From an uncultured Francisellaceae bacterium (lineage in GTDB: Bacteria > Pseudomonadota > Gammaproteobacteria > UBA6186 > Azoamicaceae), in contig CAIVQA010000101.1 in NCBI GenBank assembly GCA_903907935.1, forward strand, positions 1 to 60,236: DNA of 60,236 bases, written 5' to 3'. Positions 8,918-16,743 of the stretch are shown here, piece after piece (the first letter of the stretch is position 1; each line of letters opens with the position of its first letter). Both the position numbers and the translations under genes were made by a program. The notes below the pieces were generated by a model. It ran no database searches. It saw nothing but the letters and a program-made list of their open reading frames with translations, and was not told where the DNA came from.

Positions 8918-9029
8918 GGAACGTGCACCCCATTACCTTAACATTTTAAAATTACAATATATATTAAGGCCGTCGTTATTATTTTGGGTAATTTTTCATA
9001 AATGTTAAAGTAATGGGGTGCACGTTCCT
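8918..9029. repeat. Palindromic element E ahead of argS
   Basis: A 112-nt inverted repeat begins GGAACGTGCACCCCATTACC and ends with AATGGGGTGCACGTTCC. Roughly 27-nt arms flank an AT-rich centre. It fills the entire gap between the WecA-like stop and the argS ATG. The outer GTGCACGTTCC motif also occurs next to the nested D element at about 51083, suggesting a shared terminus or target. Confidence 0.8.
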
Positions 9030-10793
9030 ATGTTTTGTTTAATTGATTTAATTATAGAAAAATGTAAATTAGCTGTTAATGCAGTTTATCCAGAATTAGC
9101 CGAAGTAAACATAGAAGTTACCAGTACTTCACATGCTAAGTTTGGTCATTACCAATTAAATAGTGCTATGCGATTTGCTAAAATTTTGGGTAAACCACCT
9201 AAAGTTATAGCTGAAAATATTTTAATTAAATTACGAGATAATAACAGTAAAGAAAATATATTTTCAGATCTCTCTATAGCTGGTGCTGGTTTTATTAATT
9301 TTACTTTAGCAAGTGATTTTTTAGAAAAAAACATAGAATTGTTTTTAAAATATGGAAAATTTTCTTGGGAAAAAGAATCACCTGGTTCTAATAATATACC
9401 TAAAGAAGAGAAAGTAATTATTGATTTTTCTTCACCAAATATTGCAAAAGAGATGCATGTTGGGCATTTACGTTCCACTATTATTGGGGATTCTTTAGCA
9501 AGAATTTTTGAATTTTTGAATTACAAAGTATTACGTATTAATCATATTGGCGATTGGGGTACGCAGTTTGGTATGTTAATTTATTATTTAAAAATTAATG
9601 ATAAATTATCTGAGCCACTAACACCAGCATATTTAGTGGAATATTATAAACAAGCTAAAGTCTTATTTGATACCGATGCGGATTTTAAAAAAGCAGCCCA
9701 AAAAGAAGTAGTAGCTTTACAATCTGGAGATCAAAATTCTTTAATAATTTGGAAAAACATTTGCGAAATATCAGCTCAATCTTATAAGGAAATTTACCAA
9801 TTATTAGATATAAAAATTATAGATAGAGGTGAATCTTTTTATAATAATATGCTAAAACAAGTTCTAGATGATTTTACAGAAAAAAAACTATTGCAAGAAT
9901 CAAATGGTGCAAAATGTGTTTATTTACCTGGTTTTATTAACAAAGAACAACAACCATTACCGCTTATTATTCAAAAATCTGATGGTGGGTATAATTATGC
10001 TACGACAGATCTAGCTGCTATTAAGTATAGGGTACAAAAAGATCATGGTGATTGGTTGATTTATGTAACGGATAGTGGACAATCTTTACATTTTTCTATG
10101 GTATTTACAGCAGCTAAACAGGTTGGGTATTTACAAGATAATGTAACAAAGGTTAGTCATGTACCATTTGGTTTGGTTTTGCGTAATGATGGTAAGAAAT
10201 TTAAAACTAGAGAAGGTGAGACAGAAAAATTAAAAGATTTAATAAACAATGCTATCTTAAAAGCCAAAAAATTAATATTAGAGAGAGACCAAAATATAGA
10301 AACTGAAGAATTAGAAAAATTATCCCATGTTTTGGGAATTAATGCCATAAAATATGCCGATCTATCTAACAACCGCAATAGCGATTATGTTTTTGATTAT
10401 GATAAAATGTTACAATTTACCGGCAATACCGCTGCATTTTTGTCTTACGCATATGTTCGTATTAATAGTATTAAAAACAAAATCTCTATTAATGTTGATG
10501 AATTAATAAACTCAAATACAAAAATTCAATTAATAGAATCTTACGAAAAAGATTTAGCTATCAAGATTTGCAAATTTCAAGATACTATAAAAGCCGCTAT
10601 AGTCGATTTAATGCCAAATAGGTTAACAGATTATTTATATCTATTAGCAGAAGAATTTCATGCGTTTTTCCATCATTGTCGAGTAGAAGGAACACAGTTT
10701 CAAAATAGTAGAATATTGTTATGTGAGGCAGTTCTTAGAATTTTAAGAACAGGATTTAATCTTCTTGGTTTACAATTAGTAGATAGGATGTAG
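9030..10793 (+). CDS. argS: Arginyl-tRNA synthetase
   Basis: This class I aminoacyl-tRNA synthetase of 587 aa charges tRNA-Arg. The N-terminal additional domain is followed by the HIGH-type motif in SPNIAKEMHVGHLRST (about residues 130-145). Then come NHIGDWGTQFGML, the FKTREGE segment in the KMSKS position, and the C-terminal DALR anticodon-binding domain. I chose the ATG at 9030; a GTG at 9018 in the same frame lies inside palindrome E. No Shine-Dalgarno sequence precedes the ATG, because the palindrome ends directly before it. Confidence 0.95.
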   Translation: MFCLIDLIIEKCKLAVNAVYPELAEVNIEVTSTSHAKFGHYQLNSAMRFAKILGKPPKVIAENILIKLRDNNSKENIFSDLSIAGAGFINFTLASDFLEKNIELFLKYGKFSWEKESPGSNNIPKEEKVIIDFSSPNIAKEMHVGHLRSTIIGDSLARIFEFLNYKVLRINHIGDWGTQFGMLIYYLKINDKLSEPLTPAYLVEYYKQAKVLFDTDADFKKAAQKEVVALQSGDQNSLIIWKNICEISAQSYKEIYQLLDIKIIDRGESFYNNMLKQVLDDFTEKKLLQESNGAKCVYLPGFINKEQQPLPLIIQKSDGGYNYATTDLAAIKYRVQKDHGDWLIYVTDSGQSLHFSMVFTAAKQVGYLQDNVTKVSHVPFGLVLRNDGKKFKTREGETEKLKDLINNAILKAKKLILERDQNIETEELEKLSHVLGINAIKYADLSNNRNSDYVFDYDKMLQFTGNTAAFLSYAYVRINSIKNKISINVDELINSNTKIQLIESYEKDLAIKICKFQDTIKAAIVDLMPNRLTDYLYLLAEEFHAFFHHCRVEGTQFQNSRILLCEAVLRILRTGFNLLGLQLVDRM

Positions 10794-10796
10794 TTT

Positions 10797-11465
10797 ATGG
10801 CAATTTTATTTGATTTAGACGGTACTTTAATAGATACGGCTGGTGATATTATTGAAGTAATTAATGCGTTATGTAAGGAGTTAAATAAGCCGATAGTAGA
10901 TCATAACTTATTAAAAGATAATATTTCTTTTGGTTTAGAGAGAATTTTAAGTGTTGCTTTAAATATAGATGCAAGTAGCTTATCTAATGAGGATTTAAGC
11001 AAATTAGTGAATAGATTTAAAATCTTATATCGGCAATCTACTTTTGGAACCAGTAAGTTATTCCCAGGAATAGAGGCATTAATTACTAAAATAAAAGATG
11101 CTGGATTAAAAATTGCTGTAGTAACCAATAAAACTTTAGAATTTGCGCATCCAGTTCTAGATAATGTTAATTTATCAAATAAAATAGACTGTTTAATAAC
11201 TTCTGATATGGTAGTTAAACCAAAACCACACCCAGATCCAGTATTATTAGCTATAAAAAAATTACAAGTTGATTCTAAAAAATGTTTATTTATTGGCGAT
11301 GCTGAGCAAGATATATTAGCTGGTAATGCGGCAGGCGTAAAAACAGGAGTAGCATTATTTGGGTATGTAGGAAATAGAAAATCAGCGTTAAGTTGGCCGG
11401 CAAATTATTTTTTAAAGGATCCACAAGATATTTGGCCGTTAGTAAGTTCTTTATATTATCTATAA
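10797..11465 (+). CDS. gph: HAD-family phosphatase, phosphoglycolate phosphatase-like
   Basis: The 222-aa HAD hydrolase has motif I DLDGTLIDTAGD at the N-terminus, motif II VVTNKT, motif III KPKPHPDP and motif IV FIGDAEQDILAGNAAG. Length and motif spacing fit Gph, which removes 2-phosphoglycolate formed during DNA repair. Related small-phosphate hydrolases cannot be excluded. It starts 3 nt after argS ends and is surely co-transcribed with it. Confidence 0.85.
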   Translation: MAILFDLDGTLIDTAGDIIEVINALCKELNKPIVDHNLLKDNISFGLERILSVALNIDASSLSNEDLSKLVNRFKILYRQSTFGTSKLFPGIEALITKIKDAGLKIAVVTNKTLEFAHPVLDNVNLSNKIDCLITSDMVVKPKPHPDPVLLAIKKLQVDSKKCLFIGDAEQDILAGNAAGVKTGVALFGYVGNRKSALSWPANYFLKDPQDIWPLVSSLYYL

Positions 11466-11524
11466 TACTTATTATAGTTATTCAGTATTGATACGCTCAT
11501 ACAAAGTTATTTGCTATTGTTGTA

Positions 11525-12136
11525 TTATTTCTGTCTTCTTCCGTGTTTTATTGGGCCACTAGCAGGATCATGGGGGGAGAAATCTATTTGATCGGTAGAT
11601 TTTGGAGTTGATGGAAATTTTCCTTCTTTTAGAAAATCTTCTATTAATTTTTCTATCTTACTATCCTTTTCAGCTGCTCTCCTTTGTTGTTGTTGTTTTT
11701 GTGCTAATAGATCATCTTTATTATTAGCCCCTATTTCTCCTTTGGTTAACGTAGTTACAGCATTTTTAGCTTCTTCAAGCAATTCATTATGTTCAAGCTT
11801 AAATATCTCTATTAATTCGTTTACAAGTGTGATTTCATCTTTATTCAATACAAGCTTACTTGTACCATTCATTTGTTGTGATTCTTTAACAAATTGCTGC
11901 AATATAGAAATTTTCTTTCGTATTTCTTGTTGTTTTCTGTCTAATGTATCATCAGGATCTAATTCTCCAGGTTTTATATCTTGTACTGGATCTGTTCGGT
12001 AATAAGTAGTTTTTCTTAATGATTCCATTTCATTAAATATTGTTGGATCTTTTTGTATGTTTTCTAATAATTGGTTTAATTTTGTGATGGTAGAATCTGT
12101 AAGTGGTGGAAGATTTGGTTTTTTTTCAGTACTCAT
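11525..12136 (-). CDS. Hypothetical coiled-coil protein, about 203 aa
   Basis: I do not recognise this protein. The ATG at 12136 (MSTEKKPNLPP...) is the natural start; the frame extends to a TTG at 12163. The sequence is charged and helical, with likely coiled-coil stretches at about residues 65-150 and a basic C-terminus (HGRRQK). It has no signal peptide or membrane span. It may be a lineage-specific protein, possibly an exported effector, but nothing in the sequence proves export. Confidence 0.65.
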   Translation of the reverse strand: MSTEKKPNLPPLTDSTITKLNQLLENIQKDPTIFNEMESLRKTTYYRTDPVQDIKPGELDPDDTLDRKQQEIRKKISILQQFVKESQQMNGTSKLVLNKDEITLVNELIEIFKLEHNELLEEAKNAVTTLTKGEIGANNKDDLLAQKQQQQRRAAEKDSKIEKLIEDFLKEGKFPSTPKSTDQIDFSPHDPASGPIKHGRRQK

Positions 12137-12404
12137 AATTTTTTGTTCTACTAAAATAATCAAGAAAACTAAATATATAATTTAATTATAGTAAAAATAG
12201 ATTAAATAGTTCTGAGGAGAGAAATTTAAAAGGAGATAATTCTTGAGGTTTGTAATACTTAAAATATTTGTATATACATACTTTGTGCATGTTCCTATTA
12301 ACTATCTTGAATATTGTAACTACCTATATTGTATATGCTTGTAATGTTTCTTTTTGTAATATAAATTGCTCTTATAAAAAAAATTATGTAAAGGAGATTG
12401 TCGT
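12137..12404. other. Intergenic region with a doubtful 33-codon ORF
   Basis: This gap between divergent genes must hold promoters for both sides. A strong AAAGGAGA motif precedes a TTG at 12243 that opens a 33-codon frame ending at 12344. Its product would be hydrophobic and Tyr/Cys-rich. It may be a leader peptide for the next gene or chance; I would not annotate it without expression data. I see no palindromic element here. Confidence 0.25.
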
Positions 12405-13097
12405 ATGCCAACACGTTTAGCAAGAGTTGCTGCAAGAAGAGCAGCATTAAGAGCATCAAGAGTAAATAACACAGTACTACCGTTACAACGATTACCGATA
12501 CAAATAATACCAGTACCAGCAGTAAATAATCAGGCAGATAATATACCAGCTACTGCTGCACCAGCAGTTTCTGTGCCGCAAAGAAGCCTATGTGCTGTTG
12601 CTGGGGCTACAGTAGGTTCTGGAGTATCACAAGTATTTTTACCTGGGTTTGCAGCTAAAGCAGCTAGAGTAGGTATTGGGTACTGTATACCGGCAATAAC
12701 AATCACTCCTAAAATGGGTATAGCAGCAACAGCTAGAGCTATGGCCTTTAATGCAGGTAGGGTAGCTGCTATGGAAAGTACAAGTGCAACAGCTTATGCC
12801 TATGCAACTAATGTTGCTCCAGCAGTAGGAGCTGCTACTGGTGGTGCTATTGGTTTTGTTGCGTCTTCTGCAATATGTTGGGCAGTACCAAAAGTTCTTC
12901 GTTTTACTGTAAAAACAGCAGTTCCTTTTATTTGGAGCAATGCAATAAAGCCTGCTGCTGTTGGTACTTGGAATGGTACATGTTATGCAGCTAGTGCGTT
13001 AGCACATGGTGCTAGCGTAGCAGCAAACACAATTAATGATACTGCGGCATCTACTTTTAGTAATTTTAGAGTAAGAGTACCGGCACCTCTAATTTAA
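12405..13097 (+). CDS. Alanine-rich hypothetical protein with glycine-zipper segment
   Basis: The 230-aa protein has an excellent ribosome-binding site (AAGGAGATTGTCGTATG). The N-terminus is very basic (RLARVAARRAALRASR), followed by a Pro/Val-rich linker. The body is rich in alanine, with hydrophobic stretches and small-residue motifs such as AVGAATGGAIGFVASSA (about residues 142-158) that look membrane-interacting. No known family is visible. Codon use is richer in G and C than the neighbours, partly because of the many alanines. A strong terminator follows, so it is a single-gene transcript. It could be a membrane-active or secreted protein, but this is only inference. Confidence 0.7.
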   Translation: MPTRLARVAARRAALRASRVNNTVLPLQRLPIQIIPVPAVNNQADNIPATAAPAVSVPQRSLCAVAGATVGSGVSQVFLPGFAAKAARVGIGYCIPAITITPKMGIAATARAMAFNAGRVAAMESTSATAYAYATNVAPAVGAATGGAIGFVASSAICWAVPKVLRFTVKTAVPFIWSNAIKPAAVGTWNGTCYAASALAHGASVAANTINDTAASTFSNFRVRVPAPLI

Positions 13098-13110
13098 TAA
13101 GTTATAAAGT

Positions 13111-13146
13111 AAAAAATGGCCAGAATTGTTCTGGTCATTTTTTATT
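13111..13146 (+). terminator. Rho-independent terminator
   Basis: The hairpin ATGGCCAGAA / TTCTGGTCAT with a short loop is preceded by an A-run and followed by TTTTTTATTATTTT. It lies 14 nt after the stop of the alanine-rich gene. Confidence 0.85.
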
Positions 13147-13192
13147 ATTTTTATTATAAGCAGTATTATATTTTTTAGCTAAAATATATAAT

Positions 13193-13744
13193 ATGGTTAA
13201 AAAATTCTTATGTTTATTGATAATAAGTTTAAGTTGCATAAATGTTAATGCTAGCCACCATAATCCTAATGTAGTAGTAGAAGTATATTTAGAGCACATA
13301 AAAGCAAGCAAGCCTAATAACCCAAAAAACCGAATTTATATGCAAGTTACCGAGTACTCTAATATAAATCGTCCTAAAGAATATCGGATCCCTACTTATC
13401 CTAAACATTGGTTACAACAAGATTTTTTGAAGATTACAGATATTCGTTTATGGAAAGGGTTAGTTAAGTCTAGAGAAAAGAAGGAGTTAATAATATCTTT
13501 AATAGAGAATGAATTTCCTCCATTAGATAGTGATGAAGATTTAGGAAGCATTAAATTAGTTTTAGATAATCAAGCCCAAAATGATCAAAAAATAAAAATT
13601 ATTTGGGACAAAGCTAATTTTAAAGAACCTATCCAAATTAAAAAAATTATTAGTAAAGATTCACCCCACTATGTAACATTTAATATGCAGGGGAAAAATA
13701 GTGATTATACCTTAAGTTTTCATTTAACAACTGAGGATCTTTAA
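13193..13744 (+). CDS. Secreted hypothetical protein, 183 aa
   Basis: I do not recognise the mature domain. The N-terminus is a clear Sec signal peptide: basic start MVKK, hydrophobic core FLCLLIISLSCI, and likely cleavage after NVNA (residue about 20). No lipobox cysteine is placed suitably. The mature part is mixed alpha/beta in appearance, with a VVVEVYLEHIKAS strand near the start and basic and acidic stretches. It is probably periplasmic or exported. Its stop overlaps the end of the convergent gene at 13741 by 4 nt. Confidence 0.65.
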   Translation: MVKKFLCLLIISLSCINVNASHHNPNVVVEVYLEHIKASKPNNPKNRIYMQVTEYSNINRPKEYRIPTYPKHWLQQDFLKITDIRLWKGLVKSREKKELIISLIENEFPPLDSDEDLGSIKLVLDNQAQNDQKIKIIWDKANFKEPIQIKKIISKDSPHYVTFNMQGKNSDYTLSFHLTTEDL

Positions 13745-14370
13745 ACTTTAGGTTTTTTGTTAGATTTATTATTATGAGTTCTGTTTTTTTGGCGTCGGTA
13801 TTCAGCGGTATCTGTTGGTTGTTTGCTAGTATCACCTAAAATTAATAATTTTTTTTTCGATTCTTCTTCAAAATGTTTTTTTTGGCTATAAACAAGACTA
13901 TTAGTAGAATCTAAAGCATTATTAGTTTTTTTTAAAATTAATGTTTCAGCTTGAAATAAATTTTGCATATTATGTAACATATTAATTATGGTACCTAGAT
14001 CTAGATTAAGTCTATCAGCAATACATTGCATGGAGCCACAGTATTGACTTAAATACCAACATTGGAGCCAAATATGCAAAGGGATCCCAGATCCGGATAA
14101 AGGTGATCCAGTATCATCCTCAAAAACACTATTACAATTTAAACATAAGTATCTTAAAATGTTTTCGTCTTCATTAATTGGTTGTTTTTGAATGTTTATT
14201 GATTGGCAAAATGGGCAATAGATCCCAAACTTCCAACGTTCTTGTCTTAATAAATGTAAATAATCTTGGGAGGAAAATTCTTTATTGAAAAAATTTAATA
14301 TTAGATCAGTTAAATCACAATCGTTAGTAATATTTGTTAATTGTTTTTTTAAATTATTAAGCTTAGACAA
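13741..14370 (-). CDS. Transposase-type zinc-ribbon protein (IS1595-like), 209 aa
   Basis: The protein has a zinc ribbon (CPFCQ at about residues 53-57 and CLNCN near 77-81) of the kind found at the N-terminus of IS1595/ISXO2 transposases. It continues with the matching helical region (SGSGIPLHIWLQCWYLSQYCGSM). The DDE catalytic domain that would follow is missing; the sequence ends in a basic tail (RRQKNRTHNNKSNKKPKV). The TTG start has only a weak ribosome-binding site. As last gene of a three-gene operon it looks like a domesticated DNA-binding fragment of a transposase, not an active element. Confidence 0.65.
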   Translation of the reverse strand: MSKLNNLKKQLTNITNDCDLTDLILNFFNKEFSSQDYLHLLRQERWKFGIYCPFCQSINIQKQPINEDENILRYLCLNCNSVFEDDTGSPLSGSGIPLHIWLQCWYLSQYCGSMQCIADRLNLDLGTIINMLHNMQNLFQAETLILKKTNNALDSTNSLVYSQKKHFEEESKKKLLILGDTSKQPTDTAEYRRQKNRTHNNKSNKKPKV

Positions 14371-14395
14371 TTACAAAACTCTACTAAAAAAATTA

Positions 14396-14731
14396 TTATG
14401 TAATTTCAGCCACTACATTTTCCGTAGTCTGCCAATTTGTCGCCATATTTTGTAAATCTTCTAATAATTGTAAATCGTCATTTTGTAAGTTATCGAAAAT
14501 ATTTATAAGTTGTTTAACAGTTGGTGATAAATTAATATTTTCTAAATTTTTATTATGGTGTTTGTCTGATGCTAAGACATTTTGTAATTGAGTTATATGG
14601 GTTTTAATAATTTTAGTATAAGTAGGAATGTGTTTTATGGCCATTTCTAATTCTTCTACTAAAGTAATATTTCCTAAGAGTTGTTTAATTTTAATTAAAG
14701 CATTATTTACTTCTGTATCATTTAATTTCAT
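14396..14731 (-). CDS. Helical hypothetical protein, 111 aa
   Basis: No family is recognised. The 111-aa sequence is almost entirely helical, with heptad-like hydrophobic spacing (ALIKIKQLLGN, LEDLQNM), and could form a small bundle or coiled coil. A GGAGAG ribosome-binding site precedes the ATG. It lies 17 nt after the recombinase-like gene and 25 nt before the zinc-ribbon gene, so all three are one transcript. Confidence 0.6.
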   Translation of the reverse strand: MKLNDTEVNNALIKIKQLLGNITLVEELEMAIKHIPTYTKIIKTHITQLQNVLASDKHHNKNLENINLSPTVKQLINIFDNLQNDDLQLLEDLQNMATNWQTTENVVAEIT

Positions 14732-14748
14732 GGTTTACTCTCCTTACA

Positions 14749-15729
14749 TTAATTACAAACAACAGCATTGCTTACAATAATGTCATGTTTTTCTAAATAT
14801 TGTAGTATTTGTTTAGACGAATAATTTCTTGCCTTAAATTCGTGCATTACTGGTAACAAGGTAAGTACAAACTTATTTATATTTTCTATATCTTTAATTT
14901 GTTCTAATCTAGTTAATACTTTGTTTACCTGAGATTCGTCCCAAAGAGTTTTTTTAATAGCAGGAATTTGTTGTTTATTAAGTTCTTCAATAATAGTACT
15001 AATAGTTGAATTATTGTTTAACAAAGGTTCTATAATTGGTTTAACTTGCATAACTACTTCGTTAACTTTTACCCGATCTAGAACTTTTTGTAGTTGGCTA
15101 AGCACCCATTTACCTCCTTCTGGAGCAGTAAATCCTTCTTCATTTAAAGATTTTACCATTTGTCGTTGGGAATAGCCTAATTGTTTGTAATGGGCAATAA
15201 TTGGTTGTAGTAAGAAAGCAAATACAATAGCAGCATCTATTTTTGGTTTATTAACTTTACTGATCACTTCTGCAGCATTAGGATTACCTGATTTTGCAGA
15301 AGTTTTTCCTAATCCTTCTCGTATTAATCTGCTATGTACTTTCTTTTGTACTTGTGAATGTTTGTGTAAGGCATCTAGGATGTCGTGATTTATAAAAAGT
15401 TGATCACAACAATAAAAATTAACTTCAGTATGTAGCAAAGTATTAACAAATGATTCTATGCTAGCTAAAGTTCCTAGTTCTGCTATAAGTAATGTTGCAT
15501 TTTTTTCTTTACATGTTGCTATAGCTTTTTGTAACTGAGGCCACTTACTAGGGCGACGGTTAGAACGACTTTCTGATACTTCTGTAAATGTACTAACTAT
15601 AGAATGTTGTTCTTGATTACTTAAAAAAAGATCTATAAATTTTTGTTGAGTTTCGTTTTGTTGTGAAACAAAATAAGTAACAAATAAATTTGACACGGTA
15701 GCCCTCATTGTAAATGTTGTGTTATTCAT
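14749..15729 (-). CDS. Serine recombinase-like protein with degraded catalytic motifs
   Basis: The 326-aa protein follows the resolvase plan: an N-terminal resolvase-like fold with TYFVSQQNETQQ, then LLIAELGTLASIES, then a recombinase-type helix-turn-helix (LGYSQRQMVKSLNEEGFTAP...GKW, about residues 173-200), and a C-terminal helical region. In active enzymes these motifs read YxRVS and LDRLxR. Here the YxRVS arginine and the downstream D and both R are replaced, so strand cleavage is unlikely. A GTG at 15696 with GAGGG upstream is an alternative start. It heads a three-gene operon, which suggests a reused DNA-binding protein. Confidence 0.65.
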   Translation of the reverse strand: MNNTTFTMRATVSNLFVTYFVSQQNETQQKFIDLFLSNQEQHSIVSTFTEVSESRSNRRPSKWPQLQKAIATCKEKNATLLIAELGTLASIESFVNTLLHTEVNFYCCDQLFINHDILDALHKHSQVQKKVHSRLIREGLGKTSAKSGNPNAAEVISKVNKPKIDAAIVFAFLLQPIIAHYKQLGYSQRQMVKSLNEEGFTAPEGGKWVLSQLQKVLDRVKVNEVVMQVKPIIEPLLNNNSTISTIIEELNKQQIPAIKKTLWDESQVNKVLTRLEQIKDIENINKFVLTLLPVMHEFKARNYSSKQILQYLEKHDIIVSNAVVCN

Positions 15730-15807
15730 AATCGTTCATACTTCTTGAGACCTAATTAGCTAAAGTATAGCTTTGGTTTATTTTTTGACAAGAGATAAAT
15801 ATTTTAG

Positions 15808-16611
15808 TTAAACAAAATTAAAATTTTCTTCAGAACGCTTAGTTAAGATTTCGGCATTAGTTTTGTTTATTAGTATAGTATGTTCCCATTGGGCAGATAA
15901 TTTATGATCTTTAGTAACAACAGTCCAACCATCTGGTTTTACTTTAACGTTTCTTGTTCCTGCGTTAATCATTGGTTCAATTGTAAAAATCATGCCTTCT
16001 TGTAGGATAAAATTATTTACAGGGTTATCACTATAGTAGTGTAAAACTTGAGGTGCTTCGTGAAATTTACGACCAATTCCGTGTCCGCAATATTCTCTAA
16101 CTACTGAAAATCCAGCATTTTCTGCGTGTTCTTGAATTGTTTTACCAATAATGTTGCTATTAATTCCTGGTTTTAGAGCTTTAATGGCTAAGTATAAACA
16201 TTCTTGAGTAATGTTAACCAAACGTTTAGCTAAAATAGATGGCTCACCTATAAAAAACATTTTGCTAGAATCACCATGGTAATCATCTTTTATTACTGTT
16301 ATGTCTATGTTAACTATATCTCCACGGTGTAAAATTCTATTTCCAGGGATACCATGACAAACTTCATGGTTTACCGAAGTGCATATTGATTTTGGGAAAG
16401 GATATTTATTTCCACCGAAATAATTTAATGGTGCCGGTATTGCCTGTTGTTTGTTTACTATATAACCATGACAAATATCATTTAATTCTCCAGTAGTTAT
16501 ACCTGGCTGTATATATGGTTCTATCATTTCCAAAACTTCTGCGGCTAAAGTACCAGCAATGCGCATTTTTTCTATTTCTATAGGGGTTTTTATGATTATT
16601 TGTTTTTGCAT
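15808..16611 (-). CDS. map: Methionine aminopeptidase, type I
   Basis: This 267-aa enzyme removes the initiator methionine from new proteins. The pita-bread fold shows the metal ligands in order: D in NIDITVIKDDYHGDSSKMF, H in GHGIGRKFHEAPQV, E in FTIEPMIN and the last E in QWEHTILI. The conserved H of NHEVCHGIP is also present. Length matches E. coli Map (264 aa), and there is no N-terminal zinc-finger extension. Confidence 0.96.
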   Translation of the reverse strand: MQKQIIIKTPIEIEKMRIAGTLAAEVLEMIEPYIQPGITTGELNDICHGYIVNKQQAIPAPLNYFGGNKYPFPKSICTSVNHEVCHGIPGNRILHRGDIVNIDITVIKDDYHGDSSKMFFIGEPSILAKRLVNITQECLYLAIKALKPGINSNIIGKTIQEHAENAGFSVVREYCGHGIGRKFHEAPQVLHYYSDNPVNNFILQEGMIFTIEPMINAGTRNVKVKPDGWTVVTKDHKLSAQWEHTILINKTNAEILTKRSEENFNFV

Positions 16612-16743
16612 ACTTAGTATTTTTTATATTTTTAAAAAAAATAAGTATACTCTGTTTTTTTTATGCAAAAAAGTTAAATAGCATAAAATTTTGTGTTAGT
16701 ATACTAATCATTTTCAATTTTATTTTTGGCAATAGGAATAACT

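Noticed and set aside
8918..9029. T-box or attenuator upstream of argS
   Set aside because: No T-box sequence or leader peptide with Arg codons is seen, and the structure is a plain inverted repeat with ends shared by another element.
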